A stretch of 64,000 bases of DNA from Mycolicibacterium sediminis (GTDB lineage: Bacteria; Actinomycetota; Actinomycetes; Mycobacteriales; Mycobacteriaceae): the NCBI RefSeq assembly GCF_010731735.1, contig NZ_AP022588.1:3596001-3660000 (forward strand). Direction: 5' to 3'. Of the stretch, positions 1-9,485 are shown piece after piece. A model generated the notes under the pieces. It ran no database searches. It was not told the DNA's origin and saw only the letters and a list, made by a program, of their open reading frames with translations. A program made the position numbers and the translations under genes. The number at the start of each line of letters is the position of its first letter. Position 1 is the stretch's first letter.

Positions 1-35
1 TCCGTCGGCGGCGGGTGTGCGCAACAGTCGTCGAG

Positions 36-863
36 ATGACCACTGCAGAGGATCGAGAGGCCGATCGGGCACTCAAGGCCCGGCACCGGGCACTCTGGGC
101 GTCCGGTGACTACCCGGCTGTGGCATCGGAGCTGATTCCCGAGCTGGGCGGTGACCTGGTGCACGCGTGTGGGATCGGGGCCGGCGACCGCGTGCTCGAC
201 GTCGCCGCGGGCGCGGGCAACGCCGCCATCCCGGCGGCGGTGGCCGGTGCCGTGGTGACTGCGAGCGATCTGACGCCCGAACTCTTCGCCGCGGGCCGCA
301 CGGCGGCAGCCGCTCGCGGTGTCGACCTGGAGTGGACGGAGGCCGACGCGGAGGCGCTGCCGTTCGCGGACGACGCGTTCGACGTCGTGATGTCCTGTGT
401 CGGCGTGATGTTCGCGCCGCACCATCGGGCCGCCGCCGACGAGATGGTGCGAGTGTGCCGCCCGGGCGGGACGATCGGGATGATCAACTGGACACCCGGC
501 GGTTTCATCGGTCGACTGTTCGCCACGATCAAGCCGTACGCACCTCCGCCACCGGCGGGCGCGAGTCCGCCGCCACTGTGGGGCGACGAGGACCACGTGC
601 GGGAACTGTTCGGCGATCGGGTGAGCGCCCTGACGATGCGTGCCAGGACGGTGCGACTCGATCACTGCGCCGACGCGCTGGAATTTCGTGAGTACTGGAA
701 GCGCAACTACGGCCCGACCATCGCGGCCTACGGGTTCATCGCCGACGACGCGGACCGGGTGGCGGCACTGGATCGTGACTTCCTCGCCTTCCTCACCGAG
801 TGGCAGCAGGACGACGGCGCCTGGGAGGCCGAGTATCTGGTGGTCACCGCGACCGCCCGCTGA
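36..863 (+). CDS. class I SAM-dependent methyltransferase
   Basis: The 275-residue product has a Rossmann SAM-binding core. Motif I (VLDVAAGAGN, about residues 53-62) is followed by an acidic strand end (ASDLTPE) and the EADAEALPFADDAFD stretch typical of the UbiE/Methyltransf_11 group. Methyl transfer from SAM is therefore likely; the acceptor cannot be told. The C-terminal third (DALEFREYWKRNYGPTI) resembles other mycobacterial small-molecule methyltransferases. I chose ATG 36 because it begins the conserved-looking part; a GTG at 15 is also in frame and the true 5' end is close to the window edge. It stands alone upstream of the nickel/cobalt permease, with its stop 62 bp before that start. 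Confidence 0.8.
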   Translation: MTTAEDREADRALKARHRALWASGDYPAVASELIPELGGDLVHACGIGAGDRVLDVAAGAGNAAIPAAVAGAVVTASDLTPELFAAGRTAAAARGVDLEWTEADAEALPFADDAFDVVMSCVGVMFAPHHRAAADEMVRVCRPGGTIGMINWTPGGFIGRLFATIKPYAPPPPAGASPPPLWGDEDHVRELFGDRVSALTMRARTVRLDHCADALEFREYWKRNYGPTIAAYGFIADDADRVAALDRDFLAFLTEWQQDDGAWEAEYLVVTATAR

Positions 864-875
864 ACGCCTCCGACT

Positions 876-901
876 GACATCTGTTCACGTGGACAGATGT
901 C
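876..901. promoter_or_regulatory. inverted repeat, candidate operator of the Ni/Co permease gene
   Basis: Perfect 8-bp arms GACATCTG (876-883) and CAGATGTC (894-901) are separated by 10 bases that contain CACGTG. The right arm overlaps the presumed -35 hexamer of the downstream promoter, so a dimeric repressor bound here would block RNA polymerase. It also lies 12 bp after a stop codon, so a weak hairpin is the alternative, but it has no T-run. Confidence 0.5.
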
Positions 902-919
902 GAGGAGTGCGCCTACGCT
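890..919 (+). promoter_or_regulatory. promoter of the Ni/Co permease gene (leaderless)
   Basis: A -35-like TGGACA (890-895), an 18-bp spacer and a -10 TACGCT (914-919) end six bases before ATG 926, so transcription should start at or next to the start codon. Confidence 0.5.
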
Positions 920-925
920 CCACCG

Positions 926-2020
926 ATGAGCGTCGAGTCCAGCACGGCGGCGTCGCCGACTGCCCGCTTCGACCGCGCCGACCTCCGGTCGATCGCCATG
1001 ATGTCGGCCGTCGTGGTCGCGCTGCACGCGTTCGGCTGGGGTGTGCTGGTCTTCGGCGTCGCCCCGCAGCACATCACCCTCGGATCGGCTGGCGTCTTCG
1101 GCGTCGGACTCGGCGTCACGGCGTACCTGCTGGGGGTCCGGCACGCGTTCGACGCCGACCACATCGCCGTCATCGACAACACCACCCGCAAGCTCGTCGG
1201 GGAGGGCAGGCGCTCGGCGTCGGCGGGCTTCTGGTTCTCCCTGGGCCACTCCAGCGTCGTGTTCGCCTTGGCGCTGCTGCTGGCGCTCGGCGTCCGCGCG
1301 CTCGCCGGTCCGGTCTCCGACGAGGACTCCCCGATGTTGCAGACCCTCGGGCTGATCGGCTCGGTCGTCGCGGGCACGTTCCTCATCCTCATCGGCCTGA
1401 CCAACCTGTTCGCCGTCGTCGGCATCGCGAAGGTGGTGGCGCGCATGCGTTCCGGTGACCTCGACGAGGACGAACTCGAGCGTCATCTGCACAACCGCGG
1501 CTTCCTCGCCCGCCTGCTCGGACGCGTGATGCGACGGGTGAGCAAGCCGTGGCACCTCTACCCGGTCGGGCTGCTGATGGGCCTGGGCTTCGACACCGCG
1601 ACACAGGTCGCGCTGCTGGTCCTGGCCGCGGGCACCGCCGCGTTCACGCTGCCGTGGTACGCGATCCTGGTGCTGCCGGTCCTCTTCGCGGCGGGCATGA
1701 GCCTGTTCGACGCGCTCGACGGCGTCTTCATGTCCCGCGCCTACGGCTGGGCGTTCCTTCGACCCATCCGCAAGGTGTACTACAACCTCACCGTCACGGT
1801 GCTGTCGGTGTTCGTCGCACTCGTCATCGGCGTCATCGTGCTCGCCGGACTGCTCGCCGACCGTCTCGACGTCCAGACCGGCCCGCTCGCGGCCATCGGC
1901 TCGGCCGACCTGGAGGCCGTCGGGTTCATGATCGTCGGACTGTTCGTCGGCACCTGGCTGGTCGCGGTGGCCGTCTGGCGGTTCGGCCGCATCGAGCAGC
2001 GGTGGACCGGCACGCCGTAG
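926..2020 (+). CDS. nicT: nickel/cobalt transporter, NiCoT family
   Basis: The 364-residue polytopic membrane protein carries the NiCoT signature RHAFDADHI (residues 72-80), whose His/Asp residues bind the metal in the second membrane segment. It also has the family's LGFDTATQ and GMSLFDALDGVFMSRAYGWAF blocks in the second half and about eight hydrophobic segments. The family imports Ni2+ or Co2+ through the cytoplasmic membrane; which one cannot be told from sequence. Cobalt would suit the chelatase, cobO and cysG genes 5-8 kb downstream, and nickel would suit urease or hydrogenase. The start is fixed by a leaderless promoter. It converges on mtr with an 11-bp gap. Control by a metal-sensing repressor at 876-901 is an inference. 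Confidence 0.93.
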   Translation: MSVESSTAASPTARFDRADLRSIAMMSAVVVALHAFGWGVLVFGVAPQHITLGSAGVFGVGLGVTAYLLGVRHAFDADHIAVIDNTTRKLVGEGRRSASAGFWFSLGHSSVVFALALLLALGVRALAGPVSDEDSPMLQTLGLIGSVVAGTFLILIGLTNLFAVVGIAKVVARMRSGDLDEDELERHLHNRGFLARLLGRVMRRVSKPWHLYPVGLLMGLGFDTATQVALLVLAAGTAAFTLPWYAILVLPVLFAAGMSLFDALDGVFMSRAYGWAFLRPIRKVYYNLTVTVLSVFVALVIGVIVLAGLLADRLDVQTGPLAAIGSADLEAVGFMIVGLFVGTWLVAVAVWRFGRIEQRWTGTP

Positions 2021-2030
2021 GGTCCCCGCG

Positions 2031-3425
2031 TCAGACGATGCCCAGCAGGGCGTTCTCCACGATCTCCGAGAGCGCCGGGTGAATCCAGTACTGCCCCTTG
2101 GCTATCTCGGCCGCCGTCTGACCCAGGCTCATGCCCTGGATGAGCGGCTGGATGAGGGTGGACGCCTGGTACCCGAGCAGGTGCGCGCCGAGGAGTGTGC
2201 CGGTGGCACGGTCACCGATCACCTTGGCGATGCCGGTCTGGTCCTCCATCGCCCAGCCGTAGGCGGTGTCGCCGTAGCGCTGCACCTTGACCACGACGTC
2301 GTAGCCCTGGTCGCGGGCCTCGGCCTCGGTCAGCCCCACCATGGCGATCTGCGGGTCGGTGAACACCGCCGACGGCACGTACCGGTGGTCACTGCGCACC
2401 ATGTCGGCGGTGTCGTCCCAGTCCCGCAGCAGGTTGTGCCGCACCACCCGCATCTCGTGGTTCGCGACGTGCTTGAGCTGCCAGGCCGACGACACGTCGC
2501 CGAGCGCATACACGCCGCGGGCCGTGGTGCGCTGGTACTCGTCGACCACCACCATTCCGCCGTCGGTGACCTCGATGCCGGCCAGGTGAGCATCGAGCTT
2601 GTCGCCGTTGGGGATTCGACCGGTGGCGACCAGCAGGACGTCGGCACTCAGTTCCTTGCCGTCGTCCAGTTCGAGGACGATCCGGTCGCCGTCGTGATGG
2701 GAGCCGACCACGTTCTCGTGGGTCCGCACGTCCCACTTCTGGGTGGCCAGATCGGTGTAGGTGTGGCAGATCGCCTCGTCGCAGTGGGTCAGCAGCCCGT
2801 CGCCACGTACCACGATCGTGATCCGCACGCCGAGTGCGGAGAACACGTGGGCGAACTCCGCGGCGACGAATCCGCCGCCGACGATCACCATGTGCTCGGG
2901 CAGTTCGGGCATCCGCATGACGGTGTCACTGGTCTCGTAGTGCACCCCGCACTCGAGGATGGCCGGCGGCACGTTGATGCGCGAGCCCGCGGCGAGCACC
3001 ACCTGGTCGGAGGTGAACTCGTCGCCGTCGGCGGTGCGCAGCAGGTAGCGGCCGTCGTCCTGGGTCTGTCCGAATCTGGTGTGACTGCGGTAGACGTCGA
3101 TGTTGGGCAGGCTGCTCTTGTAGGCCTCGCCGCTCGGGCCGATCGGGTCGATGCGCCCGAACACGCGGTCGACGATGTCGCGCCACCGGACGCCGTCGAC
3201 GTGCGCGTCCACCCCGTATCGCGAACCGTGCCTGATGGTTTGGGCGACCTCGGCGGCGTAGACGAACATCTTGGTGGGGATGCAGCCGACGTTCAGGCAG
3301 GTTCCGCCGAAGATGCCCTCCTCGGCGATGGCGATCCGCATGTCGCCGTAACGCGGATCGAACGCGGTGTCGGGGATGCTGTTCCCGGATCCGGTGCCGA
3401 TGATGGTCAGGTCGTAATGCTCCAC
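2031..3425 (-). CDS. mtr: mycothione reductase
   Basis: The 464-residue NADPH/FAD disulfide oxidoreductase keeps oxidised mycothiol (the actinobacterial glutathione substitute) reduced in the cytosol. Visible are the N-terminal FAD fold (TIIGTGSGN), the redox motif GGTCLNVGCIP with Cys43 and Cys48, the NADPH fold (VIVGGGFVAAEFAHVF), a second FAD contact (GVYALGDVSS) and the C-terminal catalytic His-Glu pair in HPALSEIVENAL. Length and motifs match the mycobacterial enzyme. The GTG start lies 5 bp after the hydrolase stop, so the two genes should be cotranscribed and coupled. A longer in-frame opening to 4241 is only antisense-like overlap with the hydrolase. Confidence 0.95.
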   Translation of the reverse strand: MEHYDLTIIGTGSGNSIPDTAFDPRYGDMRIAIAEEGIFGGTCLNVGCIPTKMFVYAAEVAQTIRHGSRYGVDAHVDGVRWRDIVDRVFGRIDPIGPSGEAYKSSLPNIDVYRSHTRFGQTQDDGRYLLRTADGDEFTSDQVVLAAGSRINVPPAILECGVHYETSDTVMRMPELPEHMVIVGGGFVAAEFAHVFSALGVRITIVVRGDGLLTHCDEAICHTYTDLATQKWDVRTHENVVGSHHDGDRIVLELDDGKELSADVLLVATGRIPNGDKLDAHLAGIEVTDGGMVVVDEYQRTTARGVYALGDVSSAWQLKHVANHEMRVVRHNLLRDWDDTADMVRSDHRYVPSAVFTDPQIAMVGLTEAEARDQGYDVVVKVQRYGDTAYGWAMEDQTGIAKVIGDRATGTLLGAHLLGYQASTLIQPLIQGMSLGQTAAEIAKGQYWIHPALSEIVENALLGIV

Positions 3426-3430
3426 GCGTG

Positions 3431-4489
3431 TCAGCCTCGTTCGGATCGGGTGGTGGTGGGCTCGGGGTCGGCCGTGGGGTCGGACGTGGCATCGGAGGTG
3501 GCCGACGGGACGAACCGGTCGAGCCAGCGGTCGAGTTCGCGGTAGGCGTCCCGGCGGGGTTCGGCCAGGGACAGGAAGACGTCGTGCTTGGCGTCGACGA
3601 TCGGCGCGACGGTGGTGTGGTTGCCGACGCATCCCGCCCACCTCGCGATCTGCGCGACGTCGAGGACCGCGTCGCCGCGCTGGATCGCCTCGGGATCCGG
3701 GGCCTCGCGCACGCTGCGGTCGGATCGCAGGACCAGGTTCGGTACGCCGACGTCGAGGCCGCGATGCAGACGCGCGTGGCCGCGCCGGATCGCGTTGATC
3801 CAGCCGAAGGTGATGGGGAACCCGCCGAGGGGCTTCCAGTCGAGGTTGTAGTCGAATTCGCCGGCGTAGTCGCGGTGCAGGGTGGTGCCGTAGCCGCCGG
3901 GGGTGGGCTTGCGGACGACGGTCGTCTTGCGCCACCTGCCCAGCGCCATCAGCGCGGCCGAGGTCGGCGCCGTCCGCAGGATCGCCGGTCCGTGCAGGTC
4001 GAAGAACGGGCTGTTGAGCACGAGCCCACCGACGTTCGCGGCCGCCGTGTCGTCCTGGCTGCGCAACCGGTCGAGGAACAGCGTCGCGATCAGGCCGCCC
4101 GCCGAGTGGCCGTAGACGATCACCTGGGCACCGCCGGTGTCCGCGGCCACGACGTCGAGGGCGAGGCGGAGTTCGGCGTCGTAGCTCTCGAGATCGGTGG
4201 TGAAGTGCGGCGTCTGGTCCGCTCGTCGGGAGCGTCCGCACTTGTGCAGGTCCAGGGCGTAGAAGGCGAAGCCTCGCGCGGCGAAGCGGTCGGCCAGCTC
4301 GGTGTGGAAGAAGTAGTCGGTGTAACCGTGCAGCGCGACGATGGCCAGATCGGCGGGCCCGCCGGCGCCGCGACGCACCAGGGTCGCGACCAGATCACCC
4401 TCGCCGTCGGGGTCGGGCCCCAGCGGGAGGGTCTGCTGCCAGTAGTCGGGCAGGACGTCGGGCTCCCAGGTAGACGGTGACCCACTCAC
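3431..4489 (-). CDS. alpha/beta hydrolase (serine esterase/lysophospholipase-like)
   Basis: The 352-residue alpha/beta-hydrolase has the oxyanion-region HGYTDYFF (about 54-61), the nucleophile elbow YGHSAGG with Ser129, and a late HDVF that probably supplies the catalytic His. The central region resembles monoacylglycerol lipase/lysophospholipase-type serine hydrolases. It is the gene that precedes mtr in other mycobacteria, and it is coupled to mtr here. The substrate is unknown. The C-terminus is a low-complexity tail rich in Ser, Thr, Asp and Pro. GTG 4489 is chosen because a -10 TAGAGT ends seven bases upstream. Confidence 0.85.
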   Translation of the reverse strand: MSGSPSTWEPDVLPDYWQQTLPLGPDPDGEGDLVATLVRRGAGGPADLAIVALHGYTDYFFHTELADRFAARGFAFYALDLHKCGRSRRADQTPHFTTDLESYDAELRLALDVVAADTGGAQVIVYGHSAGGLIATLFLDRLRSQDDTAAANVGGLVLNSPFFDLHGPAILRTAPTSAALMALGRWRKTTVVRKPTPGGYGTTLHRDYAGEFDYNLDWKPLGGFPITFGWINAIRRGHARLHRGLDVGVPNLVLRSDRSVREAPDPEAIQRGDAVLDVAQIARWAGCVGNHTTVAPIVDAKHDVFLSLAEPRRDAYRELDRWLDRFVPSATSDATSDPTADPEPTTTRSERG

Positions 4490-4496
4490 GGCGTCA

Positions 4497-4502
4497 ACTC
4501 TA
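4497..4502 (-). promoter_or_regulatory. -10 element of the hydrolase-mtr operon (leaderless)
   Basis: TAGAGT on the minus strand ends seven bases before GTG 4489, predicting a leaderless mRNA for the hydrolase and mtr. Confidence 0.5.
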
Positions 4503-4911
4503 GGCCGGACCCGGTCGCGCCAGCGGCGAGGACCGCGGCGGTGCGGTGTTCTTCGTCACCAGGAACGAACGCGCCGTCCCCACCACGCCACTGCGCGGCG
4601 AGCGCGGGTCCGGGGGCCGGTCGCCCGCCCCGCCGGCCACCGGCGGTCCGGCGCCCGCGGCGCCAGACCGCTGACCTGCCCCAATTCGGACTCGCCGCCG
4701 GCAGCCCGGGGTCGGGCAGGCCGGGATCCGGCGTGGCTCGACGCCGTCGGGCGAGGCGACCGGTTCGCGCGTACGGACGGTGACCGGTCCCGCCGGCCGG
4801 CGTCCCCGGCGAACGGCACGTGCGCCGTCGCCGCGAGTCCGGGTACCCGATAACCTGGGGAGTGGTTAGCCGTGTGAGTCGGGTGCGCGAGTGCGAAGGA
4901 CCAAAGTTCAG
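4503..4911. other. divergent intergenic region upstream of mqo
   Basis: About 400 bp between the hydrolase promoter and mqo hold no convincing gene; the open frames across it are Arg/Pro/Ala-rich and look like GC-skew artefacts. In M. tuberculosis a PE_PGRS gene sits here, but no PE-like sequence is visible. A weak -10 (TAACCT, 4851-4856), just after the palindrome GGGTACCC (4841-4848), could drive mqo with a short leader. Confidence 0.5.
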
Positions 4912-6429
4912 GTGACTGAGTCGAAGACAGTGAAGACCGACGTCGTCCTGGTGGGCGCGGGGATCATGAGCGCGACGCTGGGTGCCCTGCTGCACCTGAT
5001 GGAGCCCGACTGGAACATCACGCTCATCGAGCGCCTCGACGGCGCGGCCGCCGAGAGCAGCGACCCGTGGAACAACGCTGGCACCGGGCACTCCGCACTG
5101 TGCGAGCTGAACTACACCCCGCAGCGCAGCGACGGCACGGTGGAGATCAGCAAGGCCGTCCACGTCAACGAGCAGTTCCAGGTGTCCCGCCAGTTCTGGT
5201 CCTACGCCGTGTCGAACGGCGTGCTGCCGGACGTGCGCAGCTTCCTCAACCCCATCCCGCACGTGAGCTTCGTGCACGGTGAGGGCAGCACCCGCTACCT
5301 GAAGGCGCGCTACGACGCGCTCGTCACCAACCCGCTCTTCGCGTCCATGGAGTACATCGACGACGAGGACGAGTTCGTCCGCAGGCTGCCGCTGATGGCG
5401 GCCGGCCGCAACTTCGCCGAACCCGTCGCCTTGAACTGGACCCAGGACGGCACCGACGTCGACTTCGGATCACTGTCGCGCCAGTTGATCGGCTACACCG
5501 CCCAGCGCGGCATGGAGACCCTGTTCGGGCACGAGGTCCGCGACCTGAAGAAGGAGTCCGACGGGACCTGGACCCTCAAGGTCACCAACCGTCGGACGGG
5601 GCTCAAGCGCAAGATCAACGCCAAATTCGTGTTCGTCGGAGCGGGCGGCGGCGCGCTGCCGCTGCTGCAGAAGTCGGGCATCAAGGAGGCCAAGGGGTTC
5701 GGCGGCTTCCCGGTCGGAGGGCAGTGGCTGCGCACCGGCAACCCGCTGCTGGCGGCCGACCACCAGGCGAAGGTCTACGGCGCGCCCCCGCTGGGCGCCC
5801 CGCCGATGTCGGTGCCGCACTTGGACACCCGCGTCATCAACGGCCGCTCCTACCTGCTGTTCGGCCCGTTCGCCGGCTGGTCGCCGAAGTTCCTCAAGCA
5901 GGGCAAGGTCACCGACCTCCCGTTCTCGGTCAAGCCCAACAACCTGGCCTCGATGCTCGGCGTCGGACTCACCGAGATGAGCCTGGTGAAGTACCTCGTC
6001 GGCCAGTTGCGACTCAGTGAGGCCGACCGCGTGGAGGCGTTGCGTGAATTCGCACCCAGCGCACGGGATTCCGATTGGGAACTCGACATCGCCGGCCAGC
6101 GCGTGCAGGTCATCCGGAAGAAGGGCGCCGGTGGCGTCCTGGAGTTCGGCACCACCGTGCTCGCCGCCGAGGACGGTTCGATCGCGGGCCTGCTCGGTGC
6201 GTCCCCCGGCGCATCGACCGCCGTGCCCGCCATGTTGGACGTCATGGAGCGGTGCTTCGCCGACCGGTACGCCTCGTGGCAGCCGAAGCTCAAGGAGATG
6301 GTGCCCTCGCTGGGCGTCGAACTGTCCAAGGAGCCGAAGCTGTTCGAGGAGGTCTGGGCGCACGGCACCGAGGTGCTCAAGCTCGACGAGCCCAAGGCGC
6401 AGCTCGCTGCGGCGGACGCCGTCACCTGA
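4912..6429 (+). CDS. mqo: malate:quinone oxidoreductase
   Basis: This 505-residue FAD-dependent enzyme oxidises malate to oxaloacetate and passes electrons to the quinone pool at the membrane, replacing or supplementing malate dehydrogenase. It starts with the FAD fold [15 protein letters not shown], followed by [25 protein letters not shown] and [12 protein letters not shown], all hallmarks of Mqo, and ends with [20 protein letters not shown] 4912 is preferred over the in-frame GTG 4891 because it puts the FAD motif at the usual distance and has AAGGA upstream (4896-4900). The GNAT gene follows after 2 bp. Confidence 0.95.
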   Translation: MTESKTVKTDVVLVGAGIMSATLGALLHLMEPDWNITLIERLDGAAAESSDPWNNAGTGHSALCELNYTPQRSDGTVEISKAVHVNEQFQVSRQFWSYAVSNGVLPDVRSFLNPIPHVSFVHGEGSTRYLKARYDALVTNPLFASMEYIDDEDEFVRRLPLMAAGRNFAEPVALNWTQDGTDVDFGSLSRQLIGYTAQRGMETLFGHEVRDLKKESDGTWTLKVTNRRTGLKRKINAKFVFVGAGGGALPLLQKSGIKEAKGFGGFPVGGQWLRTGNPLLAADHQAKVYGAPPLGAPPMSVPHLDTRVINGRSYLLFGPFAGWSPKFLKQGKVTDLPFSVKPNNLASMLGVGLTEMSLVKYLVGQLRLSEADRVEALREFAPSARDSDWELDIAGQRVQVIRKKGAGGVLEFGTTVLAAEDGSIAGLLGASPGASTAVPAMLDVMERCFADRYASWQPKLKEMVPSLGVELSKEPKLFEEVWAHGTEVLKLDEPKAQLAAADAVT

Positions 6430-6431
6430 CC

Positions 6432-6893
6432 GTGACGATCGCCTCACGACGCAGCTGGGCCAAGGATCTCGACGCGACGACGCTCTACGAACTGCTCAAA
6501 CTCCGGGTCGAGGTGTTCGTCGTCGAACAGGCGACGCCGTACCCGGAACTCGACGGACGCGACCTGCTCGCCGAGACGCGGCACTTCTGGCTCGAGGACG
6601 CCGACGGCGTCGTCGTGTCGACGCTGCGGCTGATGGAGGAGCACCCCGGTGGGGAGAAGGTGTTCCGCATCGGCCGGGTGTGCACCAAGCGGACCGAACG
6701 CGGCCACGGCCACACCAGCCGGCTGATGCAGGCGGCACTCGCCGAGGTCGGCGACTACCCGTGCCGCATCGACGCGCAGACCTACCTCGAGGACATGTAC
6801 GTCAAGCACGGCTTCGTCCGCAGCGGCGACGAGTTCCTCGACGACGGCATACCGCACGTCCCGATGCTCCGGAGCGGGTCGACCGGTGCCTGA
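6432..6893 (+). CDS. GNAT family N-acetyltransferase, ElaA-like
   Basis: The 153-residue product matches the ElaA branch of GNAT acetyltransferases: [27 protein letters not shown] near the start, then [22 protein letters not shown], where [10 protein letters not shown] forms the acetyl-CoA pyrophosphate loop, and [25 protein letters not shown] at the end. The substrate of this family is not established. GTG 6432 lies 2 bp after the mqo stop and the reading frame overlaps the chelatase start by 8 bp, so it is cotranscribed with both. Confidence 0.88.
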   Translation: MTIASRRSWAKDLDATTLYELLKLRVEVFVVEQATPYPELDGRDLLAETRHFWLEDADGVVVSTLRLMEEHPGGEKVFRIGRVCTKRTERGHGHTSRLMQAALAEVGDYPCRIDAQTYLEDMYVKHGFVRSGDEFLDDGIPHVPMLRSGSTGA

Positions 6894-8775
6894 CGCCGGC
6901 TACCCGTTCAGCGCACTCGTCGGGCAGGACCGGCTCAAGCTCGCGCTGGTGCTGTGCGCGGTGCGCCCCGAGATCGGCGGCGTGCTGATCCGTGGGGAGA
7001 AGGGCACGGCCAAGTCGACGGCCGTCCGCGCCCTGACCGCCGTGCTGACGGCCATCGACGAGGACGCCCGACTTGTCGAGCTGCCGATCGGCGCCACCGA
7101 GGACCGCGTCGTCGGATCGCTGGACCTGCAGCGCGTCCTGCGCGACGGCGAACACGCCTTCTCGCCCGGCCTGCTGGCCCGCGCGCACGGCGGCGTCCTG
7201 TACGTCGACGAGGTCAACCTGCTGCACGACCACCTCGTCGACGTCCTGCTGGACGCCGCCGCGATGGGCCGCGTGCACGTCGAGCGCGACGGCGTCTCGC
7301 ACAGTCACGACGCCCGCTTCATCCTCATCGGCACGATGAACCCCGAGGAGGGCGAGCTGCGTCCGCAGCTGCTGGACCGGTTCGGCCTCACCGTCGACGT
7401 CCGTGCCTCCCGCGAGGTCGACGTGCGGGTGGAGGTGATCCGGCGACGGTTGGCCTTCGAGGCCGACCCGAGCGGCTTCGCCGACCGCTACGTCGCCGAC
7501 GACGACGACCTCGCGCGACGCATCGCCGCGGCGCGTGCCGCGGTCGCGGACGTCGTGCTGCCCGACGGCGAACTGCGCCGCATCGCAGCGCTGTGCGCGG
7601 CGTTCGACGTCGACGGGATGCGGGCCGACCTCGTCGTCGCGCGCACGGCCGTGGCGCATGCGGCGTGGCGCGGCGCGGGCACCGTGGCCGAGGAGGACAT
7701 CCGCATCGCCGCGGAACTGGCACTGCCGCACCGTCGTCGGCGCGACCCGTTCGACGATCCGGGCCTGGACCCCGACCGCCTCGACGAGGCGCTGTCGGAC
7801 GCGGCGGAGGCCGCCGGCGACGCAGGCCCGGATCCCGACGCCGAGACCGACGCCGGCTCCGAGACCGACGCCGAGCCCGAGCCCGATCCGCCCGGCGGCG
7901 GCGGTGGCGCCGCCGAACCGTCCAACGGCGATTCGGCGCAACAGAAGTCGGCCGCTCCGCCGGGAACCCGTCAGAACGCACCGCCGTCGGCGACGTTCCG
8001 GGCCAAGGCGCTGGTGGTACCGGGTGTCGGCGAGGGTGCGCCCGGCCGACGGTCCCGGGCACGCAACCGGACGGGCACCACCGTGGCCGCAACGGACGAC
8101 CCGCAGACCGGGCACGGCGTCCACCTCTTCGGCACCCTGCTCGCGGCCGCCGGTCACCAGAGCGGGCGCGGCCGGCTCTCGGTGGTCGCCGATGACGTCC
8201 GGCGCTCGGTGCGGGAGGGCCGGGAGGGCAACCTCGTCGTGTTCCTCGTCGACGCCTCCGGATCGATGGCCGCCCGCGACAGGATGGCCGCAGTGGGCGG
8301 TGCGACGCTGTCGCTGCTCCGCGACGCCTATCAGCGACGGGACAAGGTGGCCGTCATCACCTTCCGCGGCGACAGGGCCGACGTCGTGCTCCCGCCGACC
8401 ACGTCGGTGCACATCGCGAGCCGTCGTCTCGCGTCGTTTGACACCGGTGGCAAGACGCCGCTGGCGATGGGCCTGCTCAAGGCGCGCGACGTGGTGCTGC
8501 GGGAGCGGGCCCGGGACCGCGCCCGTCGCAGCCTCGTCGTCGTCCTCACCGACGGCCGTGCCACGGGCGGGCCGGATCCGTTGGGCCGCACCAGGACCGC
8601 CGCCGGCCTGCTCTCCGCGGAGAACGTCGCCGCGGTCGTGGTGGACTGCGAGACCTCCTACGTCCGGCTGAACCTGGCCGAGGACCTGGCCCGCCAGCTC
8701 GGGGCGCCCGCGGTCCGGCTCGCGGAGTTGCGTGCGGACGGACTGGCCCGACTGGTCAAGCACGAAGCAGCGTAG
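6886..8775 (+). CDS. magnesium/cobalt chelatase-type AAA+ ATPase fused to VWA domain (ChlI-ChlD)
   Basis: The 629-residue protein joins an AAA+ ChlI/BchI domain (Walker [10 protein letters not shown], residues 37-45; Walker [10 protein letters not shown], about 105-113; sensor region [21 protein letters not shown]) through an acidic Pro/Gly-rich linker (about 300-350) to a C-terminal VWA domain with the MIDAS motif DASGSM (about 455-460) and TDGRATGG. In chelatases these subunits drive metal insertion into a tetrapyrrole. Mycobacteria make no chlorophyll, and the gene sits directly before cobO, so a role in cobalt insertion for cobalamin is the usual inference. A large CobN-type subunit is not in this window. 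Its start overlaps the GNAT gene. Confidence 0.88.
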   Translation: MPDAGYPFSALVGQDRLKLALVLCAVRPEIGGVLIRGEKGTAKSTAVRALTAVLTAIDEDARLVELPIGATEDRVVGSLDLQRVLRDGEHAFSPGLLARAHGGVLYVDEVNLLHDHLVDVLLDAAAMGRVHVERDGVSHSHDARFILIGTMNPEEGELRPQLLDRFGLTVDVRASREVDVRVEVIRRRLAFEADPSGFADRYVADDDDLARRIAAARAAVADVVLPDGELRRIAALCAAFDVDGMRADLVVARTAVAHAAWRGAGTVAEEDIRIAAELALPHRRRRDPFDDPGLDPDRLDEALSDAAEAAGDAGPDPDAETDAGSETDAEPEPDPPGGGGGAAEPSNGDSAQQKSAAPPGTRQNAPPSATFRAKALVVPGVGEGAPGRRSRARNRTGTTVAATDDPQTGHGVHLFGTLLAAAGHQSGRGRLSVVADDVRRSVREGREGNLVVFLVDASGSMAARDRMAAVGGATLSLLRDAYQRRDKVAVITFRGDRADVVLPPTTSVHIASRRLASFDTGGKTPLAMGLLKARDVVLRERARDRARRSLVVVLTDGRATGGPDPLGRTRTAAGLLSAENVAAVVVDCETSYVRLNLAEDLARQLGAPAVRLAELRADGLARLVKHEAA

Positions 8776-8800
8776 GACGAGACGGCTCAGGAGGAACCGC

Positions 8801-9415
8801 ATGCCCCAGGGACGACCGGTCGCCGTACCCGCCGACGGACTGACCACCAGGGCGCGCCGCAACGCGCCGCTGCTGGCGGTGCACACCGGGCCCGGCAAGG
8901 GAAAGTCGACCGCGGCGTTCGGGATGGCGTTGCGCGCCTGGAATCAACGCTTCGACGTCGGGGTGTTCCAGTTCGTCAAGAGCGCCAAGTGGAAGGTGGG
9001 CGAGGAGTCGGCCTTCCGCGAACTGGGCAGACTGCACGACGAGCACGGCGTCGGCGGCGCGGTCGAGTGGCACAAGATGGGGTCGGGCTGGTCCTGGTCG
9101 CGCAAGCAGGGTGACGAGGTCGACCACGCCGCGGCGGCCGCGGACGGCTGGGCCGAGATCGCCCGGCGCCTGACCGACGAGCGGCACGACTTCTACGTGC
9201 TCGACGAGTTCACGTACCCGCTGAAGTGGGGATGGGTGGACGTGCACGAAGTCGTCGACGTCCTGGCCTCGCGGCCGGGGACCCAGCACGTCGTGATCAC
9301 CGGCCGCGACGCACCCGCCGCACTGCTCGACGCCGCCGACCTGGTGACCGAGATGACCAAGGTCAAGCACCCGATGGACGCGGGCCGCAAGGGCCAGCGC
9401 GGCATCGAGTGGTGA
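8801..9415 (+). CDS. cobO: cob(I)alamin/cob(I)yrinic acid a,c-diamide adenosyltransferase
   Basis: The 204-residue CobO/BtuR enzyme transfers the 5'-deoxyadenosyl group of ATP to the cobalt of corrinoids. It has the family's P-loop HTGPGKGKSTAAFGMALR (about 28-45), then VGVFQFVKSAKW, DFYVLDEFTYPL and HVVITGRDAP, with a C-terminal TEMTKVKHPMDAGRKGQRGIEW, which is diagnostic. ATG 8801 is supported by a strong ribosome site AGGAGGA (8789-8795). It lies 25 bp after the chelatase gene and should share its transcript. The gene usually found next in mycobacteria, cobB, is missing. Confidence 0.95.
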   Translation: MPQGRPVAVPADGLTTRARRNAPLLAVHTGPGKGKSTAAFGMALRAWNQRFDVGVFQFVKSAKWKVGEESAFRELGRLHDEHGVGGAVEWHKMGSGWSWSRKQGDEVDHAAAAADGWAEIARRLTDERHDFYVLDEFTYPLKWGWVDVHEVVDVLASRPGTQHVVITGRDAPAALLDAADLVTEMTKVKHPMDAGRKGQRGIEW

Positions 9416-9473
9416 ACGCCACAATCGACGATCACGCGGGCCCGGCCGGCTTCGTGCGGACCTCGGAAACCTC

Positions 9474-9479
9474 TAGGCT
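9474..9479 (+). promoter_or_regulatory. -10 element of cysG (leaderless)
   Basis: TAGGCT ends six bases before GTG 9486, predicting an own leaderless transcript for cysG besides read-through from cobO. Confidence 0.5.
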
Positions 9480-9485
9480 CACCGG

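Noticed and set aside
864..925. Cobalamin riboswitch before nicT or the cob genes
   Set aside because: The upstream gaps of nicT, the chelatase gene, cobO and cysG are too short, most are leaderless, and no B12-box-like sequence is visible.
3426..4241. N-terminal extension of mtr by 272 codons
   Set aside because: It overlaps the alpha/beta hydrolase coding sequence; the FAD motif lies right after GTG 3425.
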